Below, piece by piece: positions 36,805 to 45,640 of a stretch of 64,000 nt of DNA. The translations under genes were made by a program, and so were the position numbers. The DNA is taken from contig CALABV010000119.1 in the NCBI GenBank assembly GCA_937886325.1, positions 1 through 64,000 of the forward strand, read 5' to 3'. Origin of the DNA: an uncultured Geobacter sp. (GTDB lineage Bacteria; Desulfobacterota; Desulfuromonadia; Geobacterales; Geobacteraceae). Every line of letters starts with the position of its first letter. Position 1 is the first letter of the stretch. Below the pieces are notes generated by a model. The model worked only from the letters and a program-made list of their open reading frames with translations. It had not been told where the DNA came from and made no database searches.

Positions 36805-37296
36805 TTAGCTGAACAGATTGTCAATGTCGTCATCGGTGATTTCCGCGAAAGGAAAGTCGCCGTCACCGCCTTTTTCCCGCTCCTCGGCCCGCTGCGCAAG
36901 CCTGTCGAAGACGGCGGCGAGTTCCTCGGAGGCCTTTTTGACCCTCAGGCGGACAAGGCCGAGAGATGAGCGGCTGTCGAACAGCACGACAAGGATGACA
37001 CGACCACCGACAATGGAAATATGCAGGTTGTCCTTTTCACCTTCATGAAAAAGGATGGAAAACTCTTTTTCGCCGATAAGTTTCGCCAATCCGCCGGTGG
37101 CGGCGATATTACCGGCCGTGAGGGAGGCGAGAGACGTGGTGTCGAAACGCTCCGTTTCTCCGACGCCGGAGATCAACTGGCCGTTTTTGTCCACGAGAAA
37201 TATCACCTTTGCATTGGCTTCCCTCAGCAGTTTTTCCAAAACGGTATTCAACTGCTTGAACTCGTCTTCATACATTATCATTTGCGGAGTCGCCAT
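36805..37296 (-). CDS. Roadblock/LC7 domain protein, MglB-like
   Basis: The 163-residue protein has a roadblock domain in its first 120 residues (FKQLNTVLEKLLREANAKVIFLVDKNGQLIS and HISIVGGRVILVVLFDSRSSLGLVRLR). It ends in an acidic tail rich in aspartate (EITDDDIDNLFS). MglB proteins are GTPase-activating partners of MglA; the adjacency supports that role here. I start at 37296 (MATPQMIMYEDEF), with GAGGGGT upstream. Confidence 0.88.
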   Translation of the reverse strand: MATPQMIMYEDEFKQLNTVLEKLLREANAKVIFLVDKNGQLISGVGETERFDTTSLASLTAGNIAATGGLAKLIGEKEFSILFHEGEKDNLHISIVGGRVILVVLFDSRSSLGLVRLRVKKASEELAAVFDRLAQRAEEREKGGDGDFPFAEITDDDIDNLFS

Positions 37297-37461
37297 TGCA
37301 CATACCCCTCGAGCTGTACGAAATTTTTTCACAGCGGCTCATTTTATAACAAAAGCGTCCCCACAAGGCAAGGTATTAAATCACCTTTAACGATTCCGGA
37401 ACTACAAGAGAGCCGAAAAAAACCTCTTTTTTTCATATCAGATTCATGAATCAGTTTAAAC

Positions 37462-37499
37462 AAAAAGCCCCGGCACGTAACGCACGCGCCGGGGCTTTT
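37462..37499. terminator. Rho-independent terminator after the pyruvate oxidoreductase gene
   Basis: The arms AAAAGCCCCGGC and GCCGGGGCTTTT enclose a 13-base loop, with T-runs on both strands. It lies 30 bases past the minus-strand stop of the oxidoreductase. Confidence 0.88.
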
Positions 37500-37528
37500 C
37501 TTACGCGGCTTGAACCGCCGGTGTTGTA

Positions 37529-40500
37529 TTATTTCTTTTCTTTGCCTGCGTCGTACGACAGACCCGCCATCTGCTGGTAGAGGATCGCTCGGCGTGTCGT
37601 CCACTCATTCGCCTGCTTGATGAGTTTCTCGGCTCCCTTCGGATTGTTCTTCTTCAGAACCCGGTACCTGTTCTCACCGAGGGCAAACTCCTCAAAGGAA
37701 ATGGACGGCGCCTTGCTGTCCAGTTGCAGAGGATTCTTCCCTTGCGCCGCCAGGGCGGGGTTGTAGCGGTAGAGGGGCCAGTGCCCGCAGTCAATCGCCT
37801 TCTTCTGTTCGTCAATACCGCGCGTCATGTTGATTCCATGCGCGATACAGTGAGAGTAGGCAAGGATGAGAGAAGGCCCATCGAACTGTTCCGCCTCGAT
37901 GAATGCCTTTACGGCCTGCCCCGGATTGGCCAGGGATATCGAAGCCACATAGCATGTGCCGTAGGTCATGGCAATCAGGCCCAGGTCCTTCTTGGGCATA
38001 AGTTTGCCTCCGGCTGCGAACTGGGCCACGGCACCGAGCGGCGTCGATTTGGAGGCCTGACCGCCGGTGTTGGAATAGACTTCCGTATCGAGGACCAGCA
38101 GATTGATGTTCTTGCCCGAGGCGATGACGTGGTCAAGCCCACCGAATCCGATGTCATAGGCCCATCCGTCACCACCGACACCCCAGACGGATTTTTTCAC
38201 CAGATAGTCCGCAACCGCCAGGAACCTCTTGGCCAACGGCCCGTTGCAGGAGGCAAGCTTTTCCTTCAACGCAGCGACACGTTCACGTTGGGCCTCGATC
38301 CCGGGCTGGGTTGACTGGTCGGCATTCTTGATTGCAGCGAGAATGTCCTTGATCTCGCCGGCGCCCGCGCAGTCTGATTCCATGACCTGCGTCAGATATT
38401 CGTTCGCCGCCTGGGAAAGCTTATCCACGGTAAGACGCATCCCGAGACCGAACTCGGCGCAGTCTTCGAACAGGGAGTTGGACCATGCCGGTCCGCGCCC
38501 GTCGTTCCGCTTCGCCCACGGTGTGGTCGGCAGGTTTCCTCCATAGATGGAGGAACAACCGGTAGCATTGGCGATGAGAGCCCGATCACCGAACAACTGC
38601 GAGAGAAGCTTCAGGTAGGGTGTTTCTCCACAACCGGCGCAGGCGCCGGAAAACTCAAACAGCGGGGTAATAAGCTGGCTTCCCTTGAGGGTATCCCGTT
38701 TAGTCAGTTTCGGATCGGTATCGGGAATTGTGAGGAAGAAATCCCAGTTCACCGCTTCCTGCTCGCGGATGGGAACCTTGAAGGTCATGTTGATGGCCTT
38801 GTGCTCGGGATTCTCCTTGCTCTTTGCCGGACAGTTATGAACGCAGGCCCCGCAGCCGGTGCAGTCCTCGGGAGCCACCTGCACGGTGCAGGAAAGCCCT
38901 TTGAATTCAGCTCCGCGCGCATCCGCGGACAGGAATTTTTCAGGCGCCCCTTTCAGAAGCGATGGGTCATACACCTTCATCCGGATTGAGGCGTGGGGGC
39001 AGACAAAGGAACAGATTCCGCACTGGATGCATAGCTCCTTGTCCCAAACGGGAATGTCGACGGCGATGTTGCGCTTTTCATAGCGGGAGGACGCGGTAGG
39101 GAACGTGCCGTCCGCCGGCATGGCTGAAACCGGCAGGCCGTCGCCTCGGCCGGCGATTATCTCGGCGGTTACCTTCTGCATGAACTCCGGCGCATCCGCA
39201 CTGATGGGCGCCTTGACGGTAATCGCGCTGGTCGCTTTTTTCGGTACTTTTACCTCGAAAAGGTTCTCCAGGGCCGCATCCACCGCCTGATAGTTCATCT
39301 CCACGACCCGTTCGCCCGCCTTGCCGTAACTCTTCTTGATGGCATCCTTGATGGCCTTGACCGCGATCTCAAGGGGAATGATGCCGGATATCTTGAAGAA
39401 TGCGGTCTGCATGATAACGTTGATGCGCGCCCCGAGCCCCAGCTCCTCGGCAAGTTTCACCGCATTGATAACGTAGAACTTCAGCTTCTTGTCGATGATC
39501 TGCTGCTGGACCTCCCGCGGCATCTGGTCCCAGACCTCATCCTTGTCGAAGAGGGAGCAGAGCAGGAACGGCGCCCCTTCCTTGGCCCTGGACAGCATGT
39601 CGTACTTTTCCAGGAAGGTGAAATTGTGACAGGCCACGAAATCCGGTCTGTTGATGAGATACGGCGCGCGGATCGGACTCTTGCCGAAGCGGAGATGGGA
39701 GATGGTGACGGTACCCGCCTTCTTGGAGTCGTAGACGAAGTACGCCTGAACGTTGTTGTCGGTCTTCTCGCCGATAATCTTGATGGAATTCTTGTTAGCG
39801 CCGACCGTTCCGTCCGAACCGAGCCCGTAGAAGACAGCGGAATAGATTCCGGAAGCGATGCTCGAAAAATCGGGATCGTATTCCAGGCTGTCGCCGCACA
39901 CATCCTCGTTAATCCCCACGACGAAGTGGTTTTTCGGCGTATCCTTTGCCAGGTTATCGTAGATGCCCTTGACCATCGCGGGAGTGAACTCCTTGGATCC
40001 CAGTCCGTAACGCCCACCCACGATGAGAGGATACTGGCCGAAGGGCGCCGCTTTCTGCTCCATCATCTCGCCGATGGCCGTCCTCACATCCAGGTAGAGA
40101 GGCTCACCCAGGGAGCCCGGCTCCTTTGTCCTGTCCATGACGGCTATCTTCCGTACAGTCGCCGGCAGAGCGGCGACGAGGGCCTCCGCGGGGAAGGGAC
40201 GATACAGGCGAACCTTCAGCACGCCCACCTTCTCGCCGCGGGCGACGAGAGTTTCCACCGCCTTGTGGACGGCATCCGCGCCGGAACCCATGATTACCAC
40301 GACACGATCCGCATCCGGCGCCCCCACGTAGTCGACCAGATTGTACTGGCGACCCGCGATCCCGGCAAACTTGTTCATCTCCTCCTGGACAATCTGCGGC
40401 GTTGCCAGGTAGTACTTGTTGACTGTTTCGCGCCCCTGGAAATAGACGTCCGGATTCTGGGACGACCCTCGCAGGACCGGACGATCCGGAGAAAGCGCCC

Positions 40501-41116
40501 GGGCGCGGTGCGCGACGATCAACTCGTCATCGAGCACGGCCCTCATATCGTCAAAGGTGAGCTCTTCCACCTTCTGGACCTCATGGGAGGTACGGAAGCC
40601 GTCAAAGAAGTGGAGAAACGGCACTCGGGAGCGGAGGGTCGCCGACTGGGCGATAAGCGCGAAGTCCATTACCTCCTGCACGTTATTGGAGCAGAGCATT
40701 GCCCAGCCGGTGGACCGGCAGGACATGACGTCAGAGTGGTCGCCGAAGATGGAAAGCGCCTGTGCGGCAATGGCGCGGGCCGACACGTGGAAGACGGTCG
40801 AGGTCAGTTCCCCGGCAATCTTGAACATGTTCGGAATCATCAGGAGCAGCCCCTGGCTCGCGGTGAATGTCGTTGTCAGGGCTCCCGCCTGCAGGGCGCC
40901 GTGAACGGCTCCGGCCGCACCCCCTTCGGATTGCATTTCCGTAACCAGCGGTACGGTGCCCCAGATGTTTTTTTCTCCTTTGGCACTCTTGTCATCGGAG
41001 ATTTCACCCATTACCGATGAGGGGGTAATGGGATAGATCGCGATTACTTCGTTGGTGGCATGGGCTACATGGGCTGCAGCGGTGTTACCATCGATCGTAA
41101 CCATTTTGCGCTTCAT
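37529..41116 (-). CDS. nifJ: Pyruvate:ferredoxin (flavodoxin) oxidoreductase, single chain
   Basis: The 1195-residue fused enzyme converts pyruvate plus CoA to acetyl-CoA and CO2 with reduced ferredoxin, and can run in reverse. Domains in order: the pyrimidine-binding core (ATNEVIAIYPITPSSVMGEISD), domain II, the gamma domain, a two-cluster ferredoxin domain (CIQCGICSFVCPHASIRM and CTGCGACVHNCPAKS), and the thiamine-diphosphate domain (GDGWAYDIGFGGLDHV, LDTEVYSNTGGQASKS). The cluster-coordinating Cys in FSGACAGCGETPY is present. Length is normal for the all-in-one type. A perfect GGAGG precedes the ATG. It is central to acetate metabolism and fits a Geobacter-like anaerobe. Confidence 0.96.
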   Translation of the reverse strand: MKRKMVTIDGNTAAAHVAHATNEVIAIYPITPSSVMGEISDDKSAKGEKNIWGTVPLVTEMQSEGGAAGAVHGALQAGALTTTFTASQGLLLMIPNMFKIAGELTSTVFHVSARAIAAQALSIFGDHSDVMSCRSTGWAMLCSNNVQEVMDFALIAQSATLRSRVPFLHFFDGFRTSHEVQKVEELTFDDMRAVLDDELIVAHRARALSPDRPVLRGSSQNPDVYFQGRETVNKYYLATPQIVQEEMNKFAGIAGRQYNLVDYVGAPDADRVVVIMGSGADAVHKAVETLVARGEKVGVLKVRLYRPFPAEALVAALPATVRKIAVMDRTKEPGSLGEPLYLDVRTAIGEMMEQKAAPFGQYPLIVGGRYGLGSKEFTPAMVKGIYDNLAKDTPKNHFVVGINEDVCGDSLEYDPDFSSIASGIYSAVFYGLGSDGTVGANKNSIKIIGEKTDNNVQAYFVYDSKKAGTVTISHLRFGKSPIRAPYLINRPDFVACHNFTFLEKYDMLSRAKEGAPFLLCSLFDKDEVWDQMPREVQQQIIDKKLKFYVINAVKLAEELGLGARINVIMQTAFFKISGIIPLEIAVKAIKDAIKKSYGKAGERVVEMNYQAVDAALENLFEVKVPKKATSAITVKAPISADAPEFMQKVTAEIIAGRGDGLPVSAMPADGTFPTASSRYEKRNIAVDIPVWDKELCIQCGICSFVCPHASIRMKVYDPSLLKGAPEKFLSADARGAEFKGLSCTVQVAPEDCTGCGACVHNCPAKSKENPEHKAINMTFKVPIREQEAVNWDFFLTIPDTDPKLTKRDTLKGSQLITPLFEFSGACAGCGETPYLKLLSQLFGDRALIANATGCSSIYGGNLPTTPWAKRNDGRGPAWSNSLFEDCAEFGLGMRLTVDKLSQAANEYLTQVMESDCAGAGEIKDILAAIKNADQSTQPGIEAQRERVAALKEKLASCNGPLAKRFLAVADYLVKKSVWGVGGDGWAYDIGFGGLDHVIASGKNINLLVLDTEVYSNTGGQASKSTPLGAVAQFAAGGKLMPKKDLGLIAMTYGTCYVASISLANPGQAVKAFIEAEQFDGPSLILAYSHCIAHGINMTRGIDEQKKAIDCGHWPLYRYNPALAAQGKNPLQLDSKAPSISFEEFALGENRYRVLKKNNPKGAEKLIKQANEWTTRRAILYQQMAGLSYDAGKEKK

Positions 41117-41212
41117 GCAAGAACTCCTCCTTGAGTTGCTGTTATGACCGCTTGGCGGTCATTTTCGGTTTCTACGGCCTATTCGGCCGTTAGAACCTGA
41201 ATCCGGGGCCGA

Positions 41213-41806
41213 CTACAGCTCGTTACGCCCCTCCAGTGCCCTCTGCACCGTGGCTACGTCCACATACTCCAGGTCGCCGCCGATGGGCATTCCGTGGGCC
41301 AACCGGGTAACTTTTATTCCGAGGGGCTTGATGAGGCCGCTCAGATACAGGGCCGTCGCCTCTCCCTCCACGGTGAAATTGGTGGCCAACACGATCTCCC
41401 GTATCTCGGAATCCTCGAGACGTCGCACCAGTTCGGCAATTTTGAGATCCGACGGCATAACGCCGTTCAATGGAGAAAGGGCGCCGTGCAGGACATGATA
41501 CCTGCCGCGGAAGGCGCCGCTCCGCTCTATGGCCAGGAGGTCCTGAGGCTCCTCCACGACACAGATAACGCCACAATCTCTTTCGCCGCTGCAGATGCAG
41601 CAGGGATCATCCTCGGTAATACCGAAACAGATCGAGCAAAACCCGACACTGTCAGTCACTTCCCGGAGGCTCTCGGCAAGATCCCTTCCCATCTTCGGTG
41701 ACTTCAGGATATGGAAAGCAAGCCTGAGCGCCGTCCTTTCCCCGATACCGGGAAGCTTTTTCAATTCACCGACGAGCCTTGTCAGGGATTGCGAAAAATG
41801 TATCAT
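41213..41806 (-). CDS. recR: Recombination mediator RecR
   Basis: The 197-residue protein is full length. The helix-hairpin-helix LKKLPGIGERTALRLAFHIL opens it. The zinc finger is CSICFGITEDDPCCICSGERDC, and the Toprim domain (CVVEEPQDLLAIERSGAFRGRYHVLHG) follows with ATNFTVEGEATALYL. RecR with RecO loads RecA at gapped DNA. Its place after dnaX and ybaB is conserved in bacteria, but a terminator separates ybaB from recR here. There is no Shine-Dalgarno before the ATG (see findings). Confidence 0.95.
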   Translation of the reverse strand: MIHFSQSLTRLVGELKKLPGIGERTALRLAFHILKSPKMGRDLAESLREVTDSVGFCSICFGITEDDPCCICSGERDCGVICVVEEPQDLLAIERSGAFRGRYHVLHGALSPLNGVMPSDLKIAELVRRLEDSEIREIVLATNFTVEGEATALYLSGLIKPLGIKVTRLAHGMPIGGDLEYVDVATVQRALEGRNEL

Positions 41807-42001
41807 ATTTGGGCGTAGAATATAACCACTTTTTTTATGAAAAATAAAAGGTATTCAGTTTTTTTTAAATTAACTAAAACACCCCTGTTTTTGTGATGAA
41901 TTTTGGAATATAACAGTTTTTTACAAGGAGTAAAAGCATTATCTTCGCGGCGACGAATCCGGTCGCTCATATCAACGCTATTTCCAGTAATTGCGTACAA
42001 A

Positions 42002-42037
42002 AACGGCCCGCGAGTGCGTCACCCCTCGCGGGCCGTT
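42002..42037 (-). terminator. Rho-independent terminator between ybaB and recR
   Basis: Thirteen-base arms (AACGGCCCGCGAG and its complement) enclose ten bases, followed on the minus strand by TTTTTG. It lies 55 bases past the ybaB stop, so recR is expected to have its own promoter. Confidence 0.8.
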
Positions 42038-42091
42038 CATTGTATGTACGCGGAAAGGGAAACCTTTCCCGAAACACTGCATCGATTCTTT

Positions 42092-42406
42092 TCAGAACAG
42101 CCCCGGAATGCTCAGGCCTCCCGTTATCCTGCCCATCTCGGCAGCCACGTCTTCCTGAACCTTTTTTAGAGCTTCGTTAACGGCCGCCATGACCAGATCC
42201 TGCAGCATTTCAACATCTTCCGGATCAACAGCCTCCTTGCGGATTGCCAGCGACAGAACCTGGTTCTTTCCATTCACCACGGCCGTCACGGCTCCGCCGC
42301 CCGCGGTTGCCTCCGCGGTTCTATGCGCGGCTTCCTCCTGAAGCCGTGCCATCTTCTGTTGCATCATCTGGGCCTGTTTCATTATCTGCGCTAAACCCTT
42401 TGACAT
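42092..42406 (-). CDS. ybaB: YbaB/EbfC nucleoid-associated protein
   Basis: The 104-residue protein has the family pattern ...MKQAQMMQQKMARLQEEAAHRTAEATAGGGAV... with methionine- and glutamine-rich helix, then VVNGKNQVLSLAIRKEAVDPED. The members bind DNA as dimers. The ATG overlaps the dnaX stop by one base (TGATG), so translation is coupled. The order dnaX-ybaB is conserved. Confidence 0.94.
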   Translation of the reverse strand: MSKGLAQIMKQAQMMQQKMARLQEEAAHRTAEATAGGGAVTAVVNGKNQVLSLAIRKEAVDPEDVEMLQDLVMAAVNEALKKVQEDVAAEMGRITGGLSIPGLF

Positions 42407-44094
42407 CAGTCTCTATCCTCCTTGGTATCCGTTTGCTGCTTTATTTCCACAACCTCACCAATCTCACCGCCGAAGATCTCCAGAGCGGCGGACACTACCG
42501 CATTTTTTCGGGCACTTTCCTCCAAAGCGCGCTGCCGGCTTACCGTCTCACGGTTTTTTTTTTCGCGCACGCTCGAAGGGAGGTCCCGCGCCTCTCCCGA
42601 TACAGGGACCACCCTGACCACGGGAGAGGATTTCCAATATCTGCCGGCCATCTCCACAAGAGAGGCCAACGACTCTTCGTCCTGAAGACATGCGAGGTGG
42701 AGCGAACCCGCGGGAAAGCCTATTTCCACGCATTCGGCCGAGAAACGGAGCGGCCGGCCGTGCTCAAGAATCGCGCCAAGCCTCTTTTTTTCACCGGCAA
42801 CGAAAGAGACAAACCCCGGCCACCCCTCTTTGGTCGAGCCCGAACAACCGGAAGCGGGGGGAGAAACACGGGCGGAGGAGCGAGGCTCTTCAACCGCAAC
42901 CGGAGCATCGACCCGCGCAACGCGCGCCGCCTTCTCATGGACAACCTTCCCCGCTCCACCCTCAAGCGCCTTCAGGCGGTCGAGGATCTCTCCTACGGGG
43001 ACAACGGGAACAAGGGTACACATCTTCAGGAGAGCCAGCTCCAGAATAAGCCTGGTGAACCCCGACACAGCCATCTCGGCTTCGGCCTTCAGCAGAATCG
43101 AGAGCTGCCTCCGGACTTCTTCCAGCGTCACGGAAGCGGCCTGTTCCCTGAGCTCTCCCAACTCCCCTTCCGCGATATCAATGAGTGCGGAAGGGTTTTC
43201 GGTCACCTTGAGCACGGCCAGGTTTCTGAAATGATCAATGAGCTCCTGGCAGAAATGCCGCATACTGTAGCCACAGGAATCAACCCGCGCCACAATGTCG
43301 AGCGCATTGCGGCAGTCCCGGGCAAAGACGGTATGGGAGGTTTCCATCAGAAGCCGCCTGTCCACGACACCAAGGAGGCCGATTACCTCTTCATCACCGA
43401 CCTCGTCACCGCAAAACGCCAACACCTGATCAAGAGTGGAGAGGGAATCGCGCATACTGCCGTCCCCCTTGCGGGCAATAGCCGTCAGGGAGGCGTCACT
43501 CACGGTGACCTTCTCCTCGCGAACGATATGGCGCAGGCGGTCGACGATCTTCGGGAGGGGAATGCGCTTGAAGTCAAAACGCTGACAACGGGAGAGGATG
43601 GTTATGGGGACCTTGTGGGGTTCGGTCGTTGCGAAGATAAACTTCACATGGGGAGGCGGCTCCTCCAGCGTCTTGAGAAGCGCGTTGAAGGCGCTTGTGG
43701 AAAGCATGTGAACTTCATCGATGATGAAGATCTTGAAACGGCAACGGGACGGGAGATACTTGATGTTTTCGCGCAGTTCCCGGATATCCTCGACGCCGGT
43801 ATTCGATGCTCCGTCGATTTCAAAGACGTCGACGGAGTTGCCGGCGGTTATTTCGTCGCAGGCCGGGCAGGCATTGCAGGGCTCCGTCACCGGTCCCCGC
43901 TCGCACTGAAGCGCCTTGGCAAGAATCCTCGCCGCGCTCGTCTTACCGACGCCCCGGGCGCCGGTAAACAGAAAAGCATGGGCGACCCTGCCGGATTCGA
44001 TGGCATTTTGCAGTGTCCGGCACACATGTTCCTGACCAATGAGGTCACCGAACGTCTGCGGCCGCCATTTTCTCGCTAAAACAAGGTACGACAA
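42406..44094 (-). CDS. dnaX: DNA polymerase III subunits gamma and tau
   Basis: The protein has 562 residues if it starts at the TTG at 44094 (SYLVLARKWRPQTF). That is the normal N-terminus of DnaX. The clamp-loader ATPase has Walker A FTGARGVGKTSAARI and a zinc module (CERGPVTEPCNACPACDEI). Walker B lies in FKIFIIDEVHMLS and the sensor-1/SRC motif TILSRCQRFDFKRI follows. The C-terminal part after about residue 370 is the tau region. No in-frame ATG lies between SYLVL and the SRP RNA, and the ORF extended to 44211 would run into ffs, so a TTG start is the best reading; GAGG lies 11 bases upstream. The frame ends with TGATG into ybaB. Confidence 0.93.
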   Translation of the reverse strand: MSYLVLARKWRPQTFGDLIGQEHVCRTLQNAIESGRVAHAFLFTGARGVGKTSAARILAKALQCERGPVTEPCNACPACDEITAGNSVDVFEIDGASNTGVEDIRELRENIKYLPSRCRFKIFIIDEVHMLSTSAFNALLKTLEEPPPHVKFIFATTEPHKVPITILSRCQRFDFKRIPLPKIVDRLRHIVREEKVTVSDASLTAIARKGDGSMRDSLSTLDQVLAFCGDEVGDEEVIGLLGVVDRRLLMETSHTVFARDCRNALDIVARVDSCGYSMRHFCQELIDHFRNLAVLKVTENPSALIDIAEGELGELREQAASVTLEEVRRQLSILLKAEAEMAVSGFTRLILELALLKMCTLVPVVPVGEILDRLKALEGGAGKVVHEKAARVARVDAPVAVEEPRSSARVSPPASGCSGSTKEGWPGFVSFVAGEKKRLGAILEHGRPLRFSAECVEIGFPAGSLHLACLQDEESLASLVEMAGRYWKSSPVVRVVPVSGEARDLPSSVREKKNRETVSRQRALEESARKNAVVSAALEIFGGEIGEVVEIKQQTDTKEDRD

Positions 44095-44187
44095 AGGTTG
44101 CAACGCCTCATTACTCAGTTGTCTACGGCTGTTGATGCTGAAGGAAGCGGGACGGGAAGGCGATACCGATCCTTTACGGCCATGACT

Positions 44188-44289
44188 GATAGCTGGGCTG
44201 CCCCGCGGCACACGGCGGGGGTTACTGCCGCTGCTTCCTTCCGGACCTGACGGGGTTCATAACCTTCCGTTGCGCGGGACCCAGCTATC
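44188..44289 (-). ncRNA. ffs: Bacterial signal recognition particle RNA (4.5S)
   Basis: On the minus strand the conserved apical loop GTCAGGTCCGGAAGGAAGCA is intact, flanked by base-paired arms. The ends GATAGCTGGG and CCCAGCTATC pair. The complementary arms extend further out: 25 bases at 44173-44197 pair perfectly with 44280-44304, so the transcribed helix may be longer than the 102 nt given here. It lies between tRNA-Ser and dnaX, a position often seen in this group. Confidence 0.95.
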
Positions 44290-44410
44290 AGTCATGGCCG
44301 TAAAACACGAAACAGGCACTACCCGGTTCAAGGCGCCGATGCTCAGTCACCGATGCCTCCCGGGATACTGCCTGCCTATCTGAAAAGCAGTGTTTCTGTG
44401 GCGAATTAAA

Positions 44411-44501
44411 TGGCGGAGAGAGAGGGATTTGAACCCTCGGTACGCTATTAACGCACACACGATTTCCAGTCGTGCTCCTTCAGCCGCTCGGACATCTCTC
44501 C
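44411..44501 (-). tRNA. tRNA-Ser (anticodon GGA)
   Basis: A 91-nt class II tRNA is encoded with the acceptor stem GGAGAGA, a D arm, and the anticodon loop CTGGAAA (anticodon GGA, reading UCC/UCU). It has a long variable arm and the T-loop GGTTCGAATCC. The terminal CCA is encoded (complement of TGG at 44411-44413). Confidence 0.96.
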
Positions 44502-44711
44502 GTGAAGGGGAAATATATATGAACCATCGACGGCTTGTAAAGTTTTTTTTTATTCTGCGGCATGCCCATTCCAGCCGTATCCGCGGTCGGACATTCCGAC
44601 TTTTCTTTCATTGCCTAATATCGGCAAAAGAATTATTCTGTACGCCGTCTGCACTATTACCCGGGCGGAGCGGGTTGCACCGACCCACTCCCGGAAAGAA
44701 AAGGTACTTCC

Positions 44712-45365
44712 ATGAAAAAATGCTTTCCCACATTGATGATCGCCGCCCTTGTCGCACTCCTTTCCGCATCGGCATTCGCTGAGGAACCGGCCGCGCCGAC
44801 CGCTTCAAAGGCCGCTGTTCCCGGATCCGCGCCAACCGCCGAGAGACAGCCGACGGTATCGGAGCCGGCGGCGCCGCTTCCCCTCTCCCCCCCGAAGGTG
44901 GAGCAACCGGTCAGGATTGGATACGTAGATATGGCCAAAATAGCCGGCGAGTCGATTCCAGGCAAAGCCGTGCAGAGCGAGATCAAAACCAGGACGGATA
45001 AATACCGGTCGCAGATCAAGGCAAAAGAAAAGCAGCTGGAAAAACTGAAGAAGACCATCGAAGCACAGGCAGCGACCCTTTCACCCCAACAGCGGGAGGC
45101 CAAGGCAAAGGATTTCCAGAAAAAGGTTGATGATTACCGGAAACTGGTCCTCAAGGCTGAAAAGGACGTAAGTGCCTTGCAGGAGCAGCTTTTGGGCGAT
45201 CTCTACAAATCAGTCGAGAAAGCCGCCGGCGACTACGGGAAAAACAACGGCTTCGCCGCGGTGGTAATGAAGAAAGAACTTCTCTATTCCGCCGAGAATG
45301 TAGAAATTAAAGACCTTACCGCGGAAATTATCAAGCTCGCTGAAAGCCCGCGGGTAAAAAAATAG
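44712..45365 (+). CDS. OmpH/Skp family periplasmic chaperone
   Basis: The 217-residue protein has a signal peptide ending near AFAEEP. An alanine/proline-rich linker follows, then the Skp core (RIGYVDMAKIAGESIPGKAVQSEI) with long coiled-coil helices and the terminal beta strand (AAVVMKKELLYSAENVEIKDLT). Skp holds unfolded outer-membrane proteins in the periplasm. The linker of about 40 residues is longer than in E. coli Skp. AAAAGG precedes the ATG. Confidence 0.9.
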   Translation: MKKCFPTLMIAALVALLSASAFAEEPAAPTASKAAVPGSAPTAERQPTVSEPAAPLPLSPPKVEQPVRIGYVDMAKIAGESIPGKAVQSEIKTRTDKYRSQIKAKEKQLEKLKKTIEAQAATLSPQQREAKAKDFQKKVDDYRKLVLKAEKDVSALQEQLLGDLYKSVEKAAGDYGKNNGFAAVVMKKELLYSAENVEIKDLTAEIIKLAESPRVKK

Positions 45366-45640
45366 GAACCGCCAAAGAATATTCCTCGTTGCCTGCCTGA
45401 CGGCTGTCCCGTGAAGTCTTTCGCCCTGCCCCCATTGACAAGAAGACAGAACAAATTACCCTTGTCATCAAGGGGGCGGGGCGAAATCTTGTGGGGACGT
45501 TCGACTACCCACCAGGAACATATCTCATCCGTAATCAAGTTTTTGCGGATTGCATCCCTGCACATCCACATCAGTGGAGAGAAATCTTACTATCTCAAGG
45601 TTTTTCATTCAGCACACGATAAGTACACGAGGGGTCAGGC

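Noticed and set aside
39626..41020. 464-codon plus-strand frame opposite the pyruvate oxidoreductase
   Set aside because: Antisense shadow; the minus strand encodes all cofactor motifs of the enzyme.
41145..41161. Short palindrome TGACCGC-TTG-GCGGTCA in the leader of the pyruvate oxidoreductase gene
   Set aside because: A seven-base stem with no second copy; could be an operator but nothing supports it.
41803..42000. 65-codon minus-strand frame in the gap upstream of recR
   Set aside because: AT-rich promoter region with lysine/phenylalanine-rich random composition and no ribosome-binding site.
44095..44211. Upstream extension of dnaX
   Set aside because: It enters the SRP RNA gene and precedes the conserved DnaX N-terminus.
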